Assembly: GCA_965216195.1 (NCBI GenBank)
Contig: OZ244151.1
Location: forward strand, 2,232,001 to 2,296,000
DNA length: 64,000 nucleotides
From: Aridibacter sp965216195
Lineage (GTDB): Bacteria; Acidobacteriota; Blastocatellia; Pyrinomonadales; Pyrinomonadaceae
Direction: 5' to 3'
Shown here: positions 28,093 through 36,952 of the stretch, piece after piece
Position numbering within the stretch: position 1 is the stretch's first letter
Layout of the letters: each line of letters opens with the position of its first letter
Notes under the pieces: generated by a model
Databases searched by the model: none
The model's input: only the letters and a program-made list of their open reading frames with translations
Told to the model about the DNA's origin: nothing
Made by a program: the position numbers and the translations under genes

Positions 28093-28160
28093 GTGGGGTC
28101 CCGCGTCGAGCAGCAACTCGAACTCTTTTGGCTTTATTAAGTCAGCTTTTGAAATGTTTT
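28093..28160 (+). repeat. Recombinase 3'-end repeat R2
   Basis: Core at 28105-28124 is identical to R1. Read in the recombinase frame it gives GVPRRAATRTLLALLSQLL and then a stop, so it is a displaced recombinase 3' end. Differences from R1 are partly synonymous. Confidence 0.92.
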
Positions 28161-28199
28161 AAGAAATAAAAAAGAATCGCCATTTTTCGACGATTCTTT
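28161..28199 (-). terminator. Terminator for the 107-residue protein gene
   Basis: AAAGAATCG (28171-28179) pairs with CGATTCTTT (28191-28199). On the minus strand the stem is followed by a T-rich run. Confidence 0.7.
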
Positions 28200-28228
28200 G
28201 CTACTCATTAAATGACACGCTTTGCATT

Positions 28229-28552
28229 CTAAGTAGTCCGAATGTGATCACTGAGTGATTTGCTAGCTTCCGCTATCTCAGGTGGTGTATATCGAATAAG
28301 TCCATCTTTGGGTCCCGAGCCGTCACTTTGGGTTGCGGAGCTAATCACTCCGTTGATTAACGTCTCAAGTTTGGAATTCCGGATTTGCTGGATCATCTTG
28401 CTTCCAAACTTATTCTCATACGTGACTTCTTCGAGATGAAGAATCAATTGAACATACTCAATTGCGGTTTTTTCCAGATCAGTTTTTGGTTCAAAAGTGA
28501 ATATTCCTCGCGAAGAAAGATCAATAGTAAACTTATCTTTTGAATTCGACAT
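28229..28552 (-). CDS. Small protein of unknown function (cargo block B)
   Basis: A 107-residue, mostly hydrophilic protein with a beta-like N-terminus (KFTIDLSSRGIFTFEP) and helical remainder. Nothing in it is recognised. AGGAGGG stands about 8 bases before the ATG, and a terminator follows. It is divergent from the protein kinase in the same cargo block. Confidence 0.6.
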   Translation of the reverse strand: MSNSKDKFTIDLSSRGIFTFEPKTDLEKTAIEYVQLILHLEEVTYENKFGSKMIQQIRNSKLETLINGVISSATQSDGSGPKDGLIRYTPPEIAEASKSLSDHIRTT

Positions 28553-28807
28553 GATAAGCCCTCCTTATTTATGTTTTGTGAAACAGAACAGTTGACCACC
28601 TTGGTAATCAGCTGTTTTTGATACACAAGAACAACCACTTGAGCTTATATATACGAATCATTATTATAAGAAAATCTTATATATTAGTCAATAGTAATTA
28701 CGAGAGTTTTATATGATCTTCTTTTTGGATCAGCAAAGCTCGGCAGCCCCTAGTAAAAGTTAAAAGAATGCTCATATTGGCGTATTTGAGAAAGTATCCT
28801 AGAATCT

Positions 28808-30325
28808 TTGGTAGTGGTAGAGGAACATAATACTAAATTATCTAAAGGTAGGGTGTTGTATGACGGTAGGTATCGTGTGGTGGGACCCCTTGATTCAGGG
28901 CAGGGCGGGTTTGGCTGTGTTTACAAGATTGAAGAAAACCATCCGCATTTAGGTCGACGCGTGCTAGCACTCAAACAGCAGCTGTATGAAATTAATGATG
29001 ATTCTACCAATAAGCGTGTCAGAGATTCTTTCCGAGCGGAAGCAAAGACCTTGTCAGATTTGAGGGTTCAGAATACGCCTATTGTGCACGAGATTTTTGA
29101 AGAAGCTGGCAGCTTTTTCATAGTCATGGATTACATCGAAGGGGATAATCTGGATACGATTATGAAAAAAGATGCGCTTTCGATTTCAGAATCAACTCAT
29201 ATCATTGAAAAGTTGCTCGAAACAGTGATTGCTCTGCACACCAATAGCCCGCGTATAATTCATAGAGATATCAAGCCTGCTAATGTGATTTTGAAAGACA
29301 AAAGGATATGGCTCGTCGATTTCGGTTTGGCTAGAAATTCTGATTTGGGAACAGTCCTCACGGGTGCTTCCCGTTACTTCTCTCCTCCCGAACAACAAAG
29401 GGGGCTATCAACCAAAGAAGCCGGTGATGTTTACTCAATTGGAGCTACATTTTATTACATGCTTTGTGGCGAAAAGCCCGTCGATTCGTTAACTCGTTTT
29501 AATGATTTTCAAGATTCTGATAACGACCCTTTGGCCAAAGTAACTGAAAAAAATCAACAAGTTCCAGAGGTAATTGAAAAGATTATTGATAAGGCCATGG
29601 AACTGAATCCAGACAGCAGGTTTGGTTCTGCTAAAGAAATGCTGGAAGAACTTTGTGAGGCTAACAGAAAAGTAAGCGACGTTGAAGTGTTACTAAAGCA
29701 GGGGGTTCGATACGCAGAAGAAGAGGATTGGGACGCTGCGGTTACTGAATTCAATCAGGTTCTACGAATTGAACCAACTTCACCTAAAGCCAAATTTCAC
29801 TTAGGGATTTGCTACGCAAAGAAAGGAGAGGAACAGAAGGCAATGGATCTCTTTGATGAAGTCATTGAACTTGCTCCCGCGAATGCAGATGCCTTTAATC
29901 AACGTGGAGTCTTACACCTAAAAAATAAGGATGCCAAAAACGCCTTTGATGATTTAACTCGCGCATTGGCTCTTGACGACACCCATGCTGATTTTCGTTT
30001 CAACCGGTATCAGGCATCGATGCAAATTGCCGAAAATGATCTTCGGTCAATTGTTGCAAAGGATAGCGGACCCGCCAGTGAGATTCGCTCAATTATTGGA
30101 AAAGAGGATTATCGGTCTAAGGAGTTCCGAAAATTTCGAAAACAAGCAAATAAAATTCTACTGCGGAGGTTTCCGAAAAATTGGGAAGAGCGGATTATCA
30201 ATTGGTTCTTTTATATTCTTCTAATAGTTGTTGTGGCGGGTATCTTTTTTTTCTTTGGCTTGATTGAGGGAGAACGTGAAGCTAAGAGAAGGGGCGGGAC
30301 TAGCGAAAGTCAAGTTACTCAATGA
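28808..30325 (+). CDS. Serine/threonine protein kinase with TPRs and C-terminal membrane helix
   Basis: The kinase domain (about residues 20-290) is complete: glycine loop DSGQGGFGCVYK (29-40), ALKQQ lysine (Lys56), HRDIKPAN (152-159) and DFG (171-173). Three TPR units follow (about 300-400), then a hydrophobic helix (about 460-483) and a short tail. This is the bacterial Hanks-type layout, with an unusual C-terminal anchor. The start is TTG (28808) or GTG (28814), without a clear ribosome-binding site. It lies alone in cargo block B, so a defence or signalling role is possible but not shown. Confidence 0.9.
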   Translation: MVVVEEHNTKLSKGRVLYDGRYRVVGPLDSGQGGFGCVYKIEENHPHLGRRVLALKQQLYEINDDSTNKRVRDSFRAEAKTLSDLRVQNTPIVHEIFEEAGSFFIVMDYIEGDNLDTIMKKDALSISESTHIIEKLLETVIALHTNSPRIIHRDIKPANVILKDKRIWLVDFGLARNSDLGTVLTGASRYFSPPEQQRGLSTKEAGDVYSIGATFYYMLCGEKPVDSLTRFNDFQDSDNDPLAKVTEKNQQVPEVIEKIIDKAMELNPDSRFGSAKEMLEELCEANRKVSDVEVLLKQGVRYAEEEDWDAAVTEFNQVLRIEPTSPKAKFHLGICYAKKGEEQKAMDLFDEVIELAPANADAFNQRGVLHLKNKDAKNAFDDLTRALALDDTHADFRFNRYQASMQIAENDLRSIVAKDSGPASEIRSIIGKEDYRSKEFRKFRKQANKILLRRFPKNWEERIINWFFYILLIVVVAGIFFFFGLIEGEREAKRRGGTSESQVTQ

Positions 30326-30339
30326 ATTGTTGATTAGAC

Positions 30340-30410
30340 CTCAAGAGAGAAAGACTCAAGCGGGTATGGGAAAAGAGAACAGGGGATCAATAATAACTTT
30401 AAATTCCTCC
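30340..30410 (+). pseudogene. Tail fragment of the small basic gene that precedes the recombinase
   Basis: CTCAAGAGAGAAAGACTCAA and the following 50 bases align with 32748-32800 apart from a one-base indel. It reads LKRERLKRVWEK against LKREKLKRDWEK. Only the 3' part remains, right after the kinase gene. Confidence 0.65.
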
Positions 30411-30595
30411 AAACCCCACCGGGGACTCGAACAAAAACCTCTTTAGTTTAAGAGGTTTATTTTTTGAATCCTAAGAATTCAGCATAATAACGAAAACCTC
30501 GAACTAGCAATATTGTGCGACACGGCTTAAAAACTTCCCTTATTTAAGCGCAAAAAAACACCCATCTGGGTGTGATTTGCAATAGTTTTGTCACT
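30410..30595. repeat. Conserved spacer C3 preceding R3
   Basis: Related to C2. It starts with CCCCACCGGGGACTCGAAC and carries two hairpins: AAACCTCTT / AAGAGGTTT (30435-30458) followed by ATTTTTT, a good terminator for the kinase gene, and ACACCC / GGGTGT (30558-30573). Confidence 0.7.
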
Positions 30596-30664
30596 ATGGG
30601 GTCCCGCGTCGAGCAGCAACTCGAACTTTTTCCGTATTGTTAAGTCAACTTTTAGATTATTTTA
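30596..30664 (+). repeat. Recombinase 3'-end repeat R3
   Basis: Core at 30608-30627. In the recombinase frame it reads GVPRRAATRTFSVLLSQLLDYF and soon reaches a stop. It is closest to R1 in its 3' part (TCCGTATTGTTAAG). Confidence 0.92.
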
Positions 30665-30825
30665 GAACCTAGCTATTAATGTAACTTATTGATTTCAATA
30701 TAGTTATAGATCATCCCAAAAGCGGTTTTCTTCCGTGAACTGCGTTTTACATAGGAATAACCGAAACCATGCATAAGAACCGAGTACGTTTTATCAAATC
30801 CGGGAAAAGTGGGGTTTGTTTGAAA

Positions 30826-32421
30826 CTATCTCATAAATTTTCTTCGTACTGCTAACGCAAATAGCGCACCTTGTAATGGTCCGAAGATCGTTTCTAATAT
30901 AACGAAGAGTTTGGTTTGAGTATCAGCTGGTTTCGGGTTCGGTCTCTGAAGTGTTGCAATGTAAAGGCTATGAACGACGCCTTCTGGAACGTACATCTCG
31001 TGGGGTTGCCCTGCGACTTGTGCAATCTCATAAATTTGCTCGTCAATTTGGTTCTCATTGGTTGGTTTCGTGACTTCGACTCCGTATTCAAACCTCGAGA
31101 TTGGGGTGGAATAAAGGAGTCCGAAACCAGCCAATAATAAAATTAAAACAAGAAACGCGCGCATAGGACGTTCTCCATAGCCGCTAGAGATCCAATAGTA
31201 CCAGTTGAGGCTAGTGAACCACCCAGCTCTCGGAAGGCTAAGCCGCTTAATTTCCGAGGCCATATAACGAAACCTCGAAGCTGTCTCCATTCGCTTATTT
31301 TCTTCAGCATTTATTGCCAGGTAGCGGCAGCAGGTTAATAGTAGTCGTTTTTGGGAACCTATACCGCGTTCATTTAAGGCAAGAAGTTCGCTCTTGATGT
31401 TTGAGTTGTCTCGTTTTGCTTTCGTCTTTAACCAGGTAACGTTGTAGAACTTCATCTTCGTCGAATCTGTTTCTACAAACCAGCTAGGGCGCAATTTGAT
31501 CCCATGAAACGATATCCGACTGCCGTCTCGAATTCTTGTATGTCGTAGGCTAAGTGTACTCTTCGCGCTAAACATAGAAACTGGCCCTTTAAAATTTTCA
31601 GGATCATTAAGCGCGTTGTTCTCGAACCGGATAAAGCCATAAACGGTTGCCAAATCGAAACTAATCTCATTTGAGAAGCGAGTGTTAATGAATCCTGTGA
31701 CTGAATCCACGCCAAATTCGGCCATCCAAAATTCTAGTTGTCCCGCAAATTGAGCAGCGTAAAAAGTGTTGTTTGAAGCAAAGAATGCTTTAGCGAAATT
31801 AGCATCCGATTCGAAACATGCCTGCGCGAAATCCATTTCCGATTCGAAACGGCAGTTAAAAAAATCGGCATTTTCCCTGAACTCGGTCGATAAAAAAGAA
31901 ACGTTCCCTTTGAAATTGACGTGTGCAAAAGAGGTATCTCCAAAGTGAGCATTGTCAAAATTAGCTGGTCCATCAAAATGAGAGTAATCGAAAGCAGTTT
32001 GCCCGTCGAAACATGCTTCTGAGAAACTAACCATCTCTCCAAAATGGGCGTGGCGGCAACAGACTGAGCTGAGGAATCGTCGTTGAAGTCTCGTGTTTGG
32101 AGGAAACCAAATATAATCCAACATGTAGGTTTCCCCACGAGTGTGGGAATTTCGCTCGTCAAATACGTCGAGTAACTCATTAAGAACGGCACTAAACTCG
32201 CGACTTTCCTTTTCTGATGTTGGGAGATGAAGGATACAGTAATAACGCCCGTCCGTGTGTTCGTATGTCAGTCCCAGACAATCATTGATCACATCCCTTC
32301 TAAAACATGCAGGGTCTTCACTTATGGTTGAGTTTTCAGACACGAGATTATTGTAACCTAACCGATCACAGACTCTAAAAGGATCAGATGGGGTGCCGTA
32401 TTCACTCCCGACCCCGATCAA
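30826..32421 (-). CDS. Pentapeptide-repeat-like membrane protein
   Basis: The 531-residue protein has a central array of pentapeptide-like repeats with aromatic centres (FDGPANFDNAHFGDTSFAHV and following, about residues 140-280), which should form a right-handed quadrilateral helix. After a basic helical part come one or two membrane segments near the C-terminus (about 425-445 and around 505). The start, a TTG at 32421, is uncertain. Pentapeptide proteins with C-terminal membrane helices are known, but their role is not established. Cargo block C. Confidence 0.75.
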   Translation of the reverse strand: MIGVGSEYGTPSDPFRVCDRLGYNNLVSENSTISEDPACFRRDVINDCLGLTYEHTDGRYYCILHLPTSEKESREFSAVLNELLDVFDERNSHTRGETYMLDYIWFPPNTRLQRRFLSSVCCRHAHFGEMVSFSEACFDGQTAFDYSHFDGPANFDNAHFGDTSFAHVNFKGNVSFLSTEFRENADFFNCRFESEMDFAQACFESDANFAKAFFASNNTFYAAQFAGQLEFWMAEFGVDSVTGFINTRFSNEISFDLATVYGFIRFENNALNDPENFKGPVSMFSAKSTLSLRHTRIRDGSRISFHGIKLRPSWFVETDSTKMKFYNVTWLKTKAKRDNSNIKSELLALNERGIGSQKRLLLTCCRYLAINAEENKRMETASRFRYMASEIKRLSLPRAGWFTSLNWYYWISSGYGERPMRAFLVLILLLAGFGLLYSTPISRFEYGVEVTKPTNENQIDEQIYEIAQVAGQPHEMYVPEGVVHSLYIATLQRPNPKPADTQTKLFVILETIFGPLQGALFALAVRRKFMR

Positions 32422-32582
32422 CTATCGGCATATATAAATGTCAAAATAATCGGTAAAGCCACCACCATAAGAAAATAGGAGTAGAGGTACGATTAAATTA
32501 GTTGTCTGTGACTTTTTTTGTGGTACCCCACACGGTAATTCCAGCAACTCCTGTTTAAATACCTCCGTTTCTGCAATAGTGA

Positions 32583-32809
32583 TTCACTGCGAAGAAACAA
32601 GACAAATTAAGCATTGAAGACCCTTACTCTGGTCTCTCTTCAGAAGAAAAAGTAGAAGCGGAAGTAGACTTGAAAAGTTACGTTTATCTCGTTTGGCGAA
32701 TCTACCAAAGGATCAGGAAAGACGGAGCTAGATCAGCTCAGAAGAGACTCAAAAGAGAAAAGCTCAAGAGAGATTGGGAAAAAGAAAACAGGGGACCAGA
32801 AATAGCTTT
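32583..32809 (+). pseudogene. Degraded copy of the small basic gene (VWRIY family)
   Basis: Reads LSSEEKVEAEVDLKSYVYLV and then WRIYQRIRKD, matching LTDEERARVEYTIQRYVNLVWRIY of the gene at 24517. There is no start codon at the expected place (TTC ACT where the homologue has ATG ACT). The open frame runs on into the convergent DUF4238 gene. A CCCCACACGG box lies upstream at 32527-32536. Confidence 0.6.
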
Positions 32810-33709
32810 TTATTCTTCGGAATCGTCGATCTTTAGAAAGCTTAGCTCCATCCCCATTACAGGATACTTAAAAGGCTCCATATGGATTTCAGTTTCCGAT
32901 ATCCAACTTTTGCTTTCAGGTCGTCTATCGAACCATTTTGCAATACTTTTGATATCGGCTTCTTCGAAAGGCGTGTTACTGTACACATGCCTAATAGAAT
33001 TTATTACCGTGTATGAATTCAAGTACTCTGTATCCTGAGCGGTAATTTTATTCTCGTCTATTCCCACAACTCCACTTTTAAGAGCTAAAAGCGCCCAGTC
33101 TGGAGTAATTGGAAGGAATATCAAGGCAGGAGTGATATCATTTATCGTTAGGGTTAGTACTGGATTATCTGACGTTATCCAAGGCTCGTCTTGACTTGGC
33201 AAGAGATGACAGCTCCAGATATTTTGAAGGTGAGAAATCACCTCCCGTTTTTCTTCGTCGGTAACTTCTTCATCAGTGGATTTTGCGGGCATTTTTCCGT
33301 CCATTAAAACAGCTTGAAAAAAACCCTCGCTTACTTTTTCATAAATTTCTATTCTTTCTTCTTCACTTTCATTCTCAAACTTTGGATTTCTGAGGAGAAA
33401 AAAGCTCGACTGTAGGAGCAACATGGAGGCAAGAATATCTTTTCGAGGCGCATTCCCTTTCTTGATTTGCCAAATGAGTTTCGACCAGTTTCGTTCGAAT
33501 TCACTGAAAAAATCCTCAGCTGCGTTGGGGTCTCGTAATGAGTATAATCCAGATTGCACGGCTATTTTATCGACTCTACTCAGGCCTGTTTTCTTACCAT
33601 CAGTCCAATAGATTCTTGATTTCCGACTCTTTTCCGGTTTTCCTTCAAAATCCCAAAACTTAGTATATGCCGCAGGGACAAAATGTGGTTTTTTAGTTCT
33701 TTCTCTCAT
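32810..33709 (-). CDS. DUF4238 family protein
   Basis: The N-terminus KPHFVPAAYTKFWDFEGK is the typical start of DUF4238 proteins (HFVPxxYLxxF), and length (299 residues) and helical composition fit. The molecular role is unknown; members are frequent in mobile regions and defence islands. It is the last gene before repeat R4, convergent with the degraded small gene. Confidence 0.78.
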   Translation of the reverse strand: MRERTKKPHFVPAAYTKFWDFEGKPEKSRKSRIYWTDGKKTGLSRVDKIAVQSGLYSLRDPNAAEDFFSEFERNWSKLIWQIKKGNAPRKDILASMLLLQSSFFLLRNPKFENESEEERIEIYEKVSEGFFQAVLMDGKMPAKSTDEEVTDEEKREVISHLQNIWSCHLLPSQDEPWITSDNPVLTLTINDITPALIFLPITPDWALLALKSGVVGIDENKITAQDTEYLNSYTVINSIRHVYSNTPFEEADIKSIAKWFDRRPESKSWISETEIHMEPFKYPVMGMELSFLKIDDSEE

Positions 33710-33808
33710 GGATTAATTATAGCAACGGTTGTTCTGTTTAAATTCTCGTCATTCTGCTATGGTTACCTATGGCAAAGAAACGGAATAAAATAACCATTGA
33801 AAACCTGT

Positions 33809-33878
33809 ATCGGGCCCCGGGTCGAGCAGCAACTCGAACTCTTTTCGGCTTTATTAAAGCAACTTTTGAAATTTCTTC
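33809..33878 (+). repeat. Recombinase 3'-end repeat R4
   Basis: Core at 33821-33840 is identical to the other copies, flanked by CGGGCCCCGG instead of GGGGTCCCGC. Its 3' part matches R2 best (GGCTTTATTAA). It is the last copy I can find. Confidence 0.9.
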
Positions 33879-33986
33879 GTGATTCGTTTAGCTTCGGTTG
33901 AGGACAATTCGAATACCCTCGAAGAATTCTCAGGTTTATGCTAGTTTTAATACACGTGACTACCATCGAACCTTAATGAAATTGTT

Positions 33987-34769
33987 ATGAGTAGTAACTC
34001 ACCACTAACGATTTTCCGTCAAATTGAAGAATACGTCTTACATAATCTGATTAGACCATTCTGTAAATATCTTCAAATTACTCCGGGCGAACTTAAACGG
34101 CTTCTGTTTTTCCCGGGACTCTTACTTATGCTTCTTTTAGGATTTATCCTGATATGGAACGCGCTTGGCTTGCCAACTTCAGATGAATTGATCCGTATGA
34201 TAGAGGTGCTTTTCAGAACTCATGGCTATTGGATTGTGTTTGTCGCTGCGCTTTTGGAAGGGCTTTTATTGGTTGGTTTGCATTTTCCAGGTTCCATTGT
34301 TTTGGTGCTGGCTTGTATTGTCAGTCGGCAGGGATTTTTAGATCCGGTTGGTATTTGGTTGGTGGTCATCCCAGCCTTTTTCATAGCTATCGTGATAAAT
34401 TATTCGCTTGGACGCTTCGGGTGGCATCGGTTATTTATTCGCTTTGGTCTTAAGCCAGCCTTAAATAGGATGCAAAAGCGCATTGAGAAGCGAGGGCTGT
34501 CGATAATATTCTATACATACTTGCATCCGAATCTTTCGGCCATTACGGCTACAAGTTGTGGAATTCTCCAGTTATCGTTTCAACGGTTTGCGCTGTATTC
34601 AATAGTTGCGATCATATTGTGGAACAGTCTATGGGTAACTCTCTTTTATTTTTTGGGAAATAGTCTCATCGAGTATTTGAGCATGTGGACATTGTTGATA
34701 GGATTAACTATTTTATCCGTGGGTAGATTTTTAGCAGTGGTTATAAAACGTAGATTAGGAGTTAAATAA
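33987..34769 (+). CDS. DedA/VTT-domain membrane protein
   Basis: The 260-residue protein has the SNARE-associated/DedA (VTT) pattern: a re-entrant glycine-rich stretch (EGLLLVGLHFPGSIVLVLA), a second half with YLHPNLSAITATSCGI, and about six hydrophobic segments. DedA proteins act in lipid scrambling or undecaprenyl-phosphate recycling and proton-dependent processes. Four bases separate its stop from the isoprenoid-synthase-like gene, a strong sign of joint function in lipid or polyprenyl metabolism. Confidence 0.78.
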   Translation: MSSNSPLTIFRQIEEYVLHNLIRPFCKYLQITPGELKRLLFFPGLLLMLLLGFILIWNALGLPTSDELIRMIEVLFRTHGYWIVFVAALLEGLLLVGLHFPGSIVLVLACIVSRQGFLDPVGIWLVVIPAFFIAIVINYSLGRFGWHRLFIRFGLKPALNRMQKRIEKRGLSIIFYTYLHPNLSAITATSCGILQLSFQRFALYSIVAIILWNSLWVTLFYFLGNSLIEYLSMWTLLIGLTILSVGRFLAVVIKRRLGVK

Positions 34770-34773
34770 GAAT

Positions 34774-35832
34774 ATGCGACCAGAAACCTCGCCAGTTCGT
34801 CAGTCTGCTTCTGAATTAAAAGCTTGTTATTTTTCAACGCAAATCGAAAGTTGTAGAGATTCTCTTTTCAAGGAATTTAATACCATTCCATCGCCTTTTA
34901 AAGACGTATTGGGAAAGCACTACCAGCGGAGGTCAAGCAACAAGTCTTCGGCAGAAAATGCACCGTGGCTTGTCGCAGACATGCTAGGTTTTGAACCTGT
35001 TCCAAGAATCGAAGAACTAGCAGTAGCGTGGTTACTTCTCCATTTTTATATTATTTTTACTGATGATTGCATTGATGAAAAAAATTTAGATGATAGGGAA
35101 ATTCTGCAAATAGCAGCGGGGCTTTGTTTGCAACGATCTCTAACGAAATTTTTTGTTTTGGTGCCGTCGCTTACTGAATCGGACAACGAAATAACCTCGT
35201 ATTTTGACGAAATTGCTCGGGCTGTGAATGAAGAACTTGTAGGCTCAAGGAGCTACAGTGCTCCCAATCCTCTAGATTTACATAAGAAGATGGCTACGGC
35301 AAAGCTCTGGGTTTTATTATTGCTGCATGACTCAGATAGGCTGTCTGAACATACATACTATATCGAGGCAATTGAAGAACTTACGAATGGTTTTCAATTG
35401 AGAGACGATTTAATGGATTGGGAGGATGATTGGAAACAGGGTAGAAATAGCTTCGTATTGCACCAGACTTTCTCGCGACTCGCCGGTCTTGGTGTGAAAA
35501 AAGAACGGAGAAAATTTACCGTTGATGAACTTCTTGTAGGCATGATTATTACCTCTGCCTTTGCAGACGTTATAGATTTAGCTGAGCAACATCTTCGCTC
35601 ATCTTTGGTTAAGGTGGCGAGCGCGAACCGAAATATCAGCACTAGTTATCTCGAACGTTGCCTAGCCGAGACTCAGCAAATCCGACAATGTCTAAGTAAT
35701 TTCCCTTCCCTACCGGAAACGGTTGATATTAATAAGTCTTTCTGGTTCCGCGAATATGTAGAAAGCGATTTGGTCCAAAGTGCCTTACAAGATCTTAGAA
35801 GAAAAATAGACATTGTTTGGGCTGACGGTTGA
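34774..35832 (+). CDS. Class I isoprenoid-synthase-fold enzyme
   Basis: The 352-residue protein carries two aspartate-rich regions of class I prenyl/terpene synthases: DDCID (Asp97-Asp101) and QLRDDLMDWEDDW (about 212-224). Both would bind Mg2+-diphosphate. Sequence between them is unlike ordinary FPP/GGPP synthases, so it may be a terpene-synthase-like or atypical prenyltransferase. It is translationally close to a DedA membrane protein and followed by a multi-pass membrane protein, which suggests a small polyprenyl or terpenoid pathway carried as cargo. Confidence 0.78.
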   Translation: MRPETSPVRQSASELKACYFSTQIESCRDSLFKEFNTIPSPFKDVLGKHYQRRSSNKSSAENAPWLVADMLGFEPVPRIEELAVAWLLLHFYIIFTDDCIDEKNLDDREILQIAAGLCLQRSLTKFFVLVPSLTESDNEITSYFDEIARAVNEELVGSRSYSAPNPLDLHKKMATAKLWVLLLLHDSDRLSEHTYYIEAIEELTNGFQLRDDLMDWEDDWKQGRNSFVLHQTFSRLAGLGVKKERRKFTVDELLVGMIITSAFADVIDLAEQHLRSSLVKVASANRNISTSYLERCLAETQQIRQCLSNFPSLPETVDINKSFWFREYVESDLVQSALQDLRRKIDIVWADG

Positions 35833-35886
35833 TAAATCGAAGCTGCATCCTCCGTGTGGGGATATAATAATTAACAACAAAAATTT

Positions 35887-36903
35887 ATGAAAGAACGAGA
35901 CTTTCTGGATAGAGAGCGGAAAAGTATTTTCTTCCGTCTTATCGATTTTCTGTCGTATAAGAAAATAATCATCACTAGCCTCGGAATTCTGCTGGTCGGG
36001 GGTGTATTGGGTTTAATAGAAGGTTCGTTCGATGTTTTACTCGGTTTCTTGCCGATAATTCTGTTTACTTCGATTACGGCTGGATTGTTATTACTTAGAT
36101 GGTCCAGAAATAGACTAGCAAATACAATAGAAAATATCCGACCTGCCTTTATTGACTTGGAACAGTTTGATAAAAGCGTCGATAGAGCCTTTGTTTTTTA
36201 TCCAAGCACGTTTTTTACTTTATTAATTGGTGTTGTATTGGTGATCGGCGGATGTCTCTTGATTCCGGCAAGCCCTGCTGGCATGACATTGGCGTTTTTG
36301 GTTTTCCTTCTTGTTTTCGCGAGTACTTTGCTGAGTTTTGGCTTGCTTGGATTTGTTTTCATTTGCATTTTAGTCTACCGAATAAGTTGCGAAGACATTG
36401 ACCTTTTTTATGATTTTTATACAAAACCCCTCTCCACATATATTTGCGGACTTGGTTCCATAGGTCTAATAACGTCAGGGATTGTGTTTAGCGCGTGGAT
36501 TCAGTTAGAGAATAATTTGCTCTTAGCCCTCTTCTTCGTTGGCTTTCCTCTTTCCGTTTTGGGGTTTATTCTTATGGAATATCGTGTTTGGTTACTTATT
36601 TATAAGGCTAGATGCAAGATTATTCACGTGTCTAGCGAAAATCAAAAAAAATTATGGGACACATTGGATCAGGAAGGTATCGACCAAAAAGAGGTTTTGG
36701 ATGAAATTGAAAAATTAGAGAAAGTAAATGAAGCTGTTAAAAAACGTCGTGTTAACTTTATACCATGGAACGAACTTTTCAACAGAATTATAATACCTAT
36801 TGTAATTCTTATAGTAATCTTCTTGTTCCAGATACAAATAAAAAGAATGATGCCTTCGGATCCACCCGGTAAGACCAGTACCGAGAGTAAGAATCACAGG
36901 TAA
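35887..36903 (+). CDS. Multi-pass membrane protein of unknown function
   Basis: The 338-residue protein has about seven hydrophobic segments grouped in pairs (residues 29-75, 105-165, 180-240 and 302-320) and a coiled cytoplasmic stretch (about 245-295, DTLDQEGIDQKEVLDEIEKLEK). Nothing in it matches a family I know. It follows the isoprenoid-synthase-like gene by about 50 bases on the same strand, so it probably belongs to the same operon. Confidence 0.7.
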   Translation: MKERDFLDRERKSIFFRLIDFLSYKKIIITSLGILLVGGVLGLIEGSFDVLLGFLPIILFTSITAGLLLLRWSRNRLANTIENIRPAFIDLEQFDKSVDRAFVFYPSTFFTLLIGVVLVIGGCLLIPASPAGMTLAFLVFLLVFASTLLSFGLLGFVFICILVYRISCEDIDLFYDFYTKPLSTYICGLGSIGLITSGIVFSAWIQLENNLLLALFFVGFPLSVLGFILMEYRVWLLIYKARCKIIHVSSENQKKLWDTLDQEGIDQKEVLDEIEKLEKVNEAVKKRRVNFIPWNELFNRIIIPIVILIVIFLFQIQIKRMMPSDPPGKTSTESKNHR

Positions 36904-36952
36904 ATATATTTCATACATTCCTGAAAAATAGGTTATTGAAAACGCTTAAATT

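Noticed and set aside
28093..28160. True tRNA encoded antisense in the R repeats
   Set aside because: A TTCGAGT-like loop occurs, but the flanking T-stem does not pair and the rest of a tRNA is missing.
26175..33878. Integron attC sites
   Set aside because: There is no IntI, and the repeats lack the RYYYAAC/GTTRRRY ends and long imperfect palindrome of attC. The adjacent enzyme is a serine recombinase.
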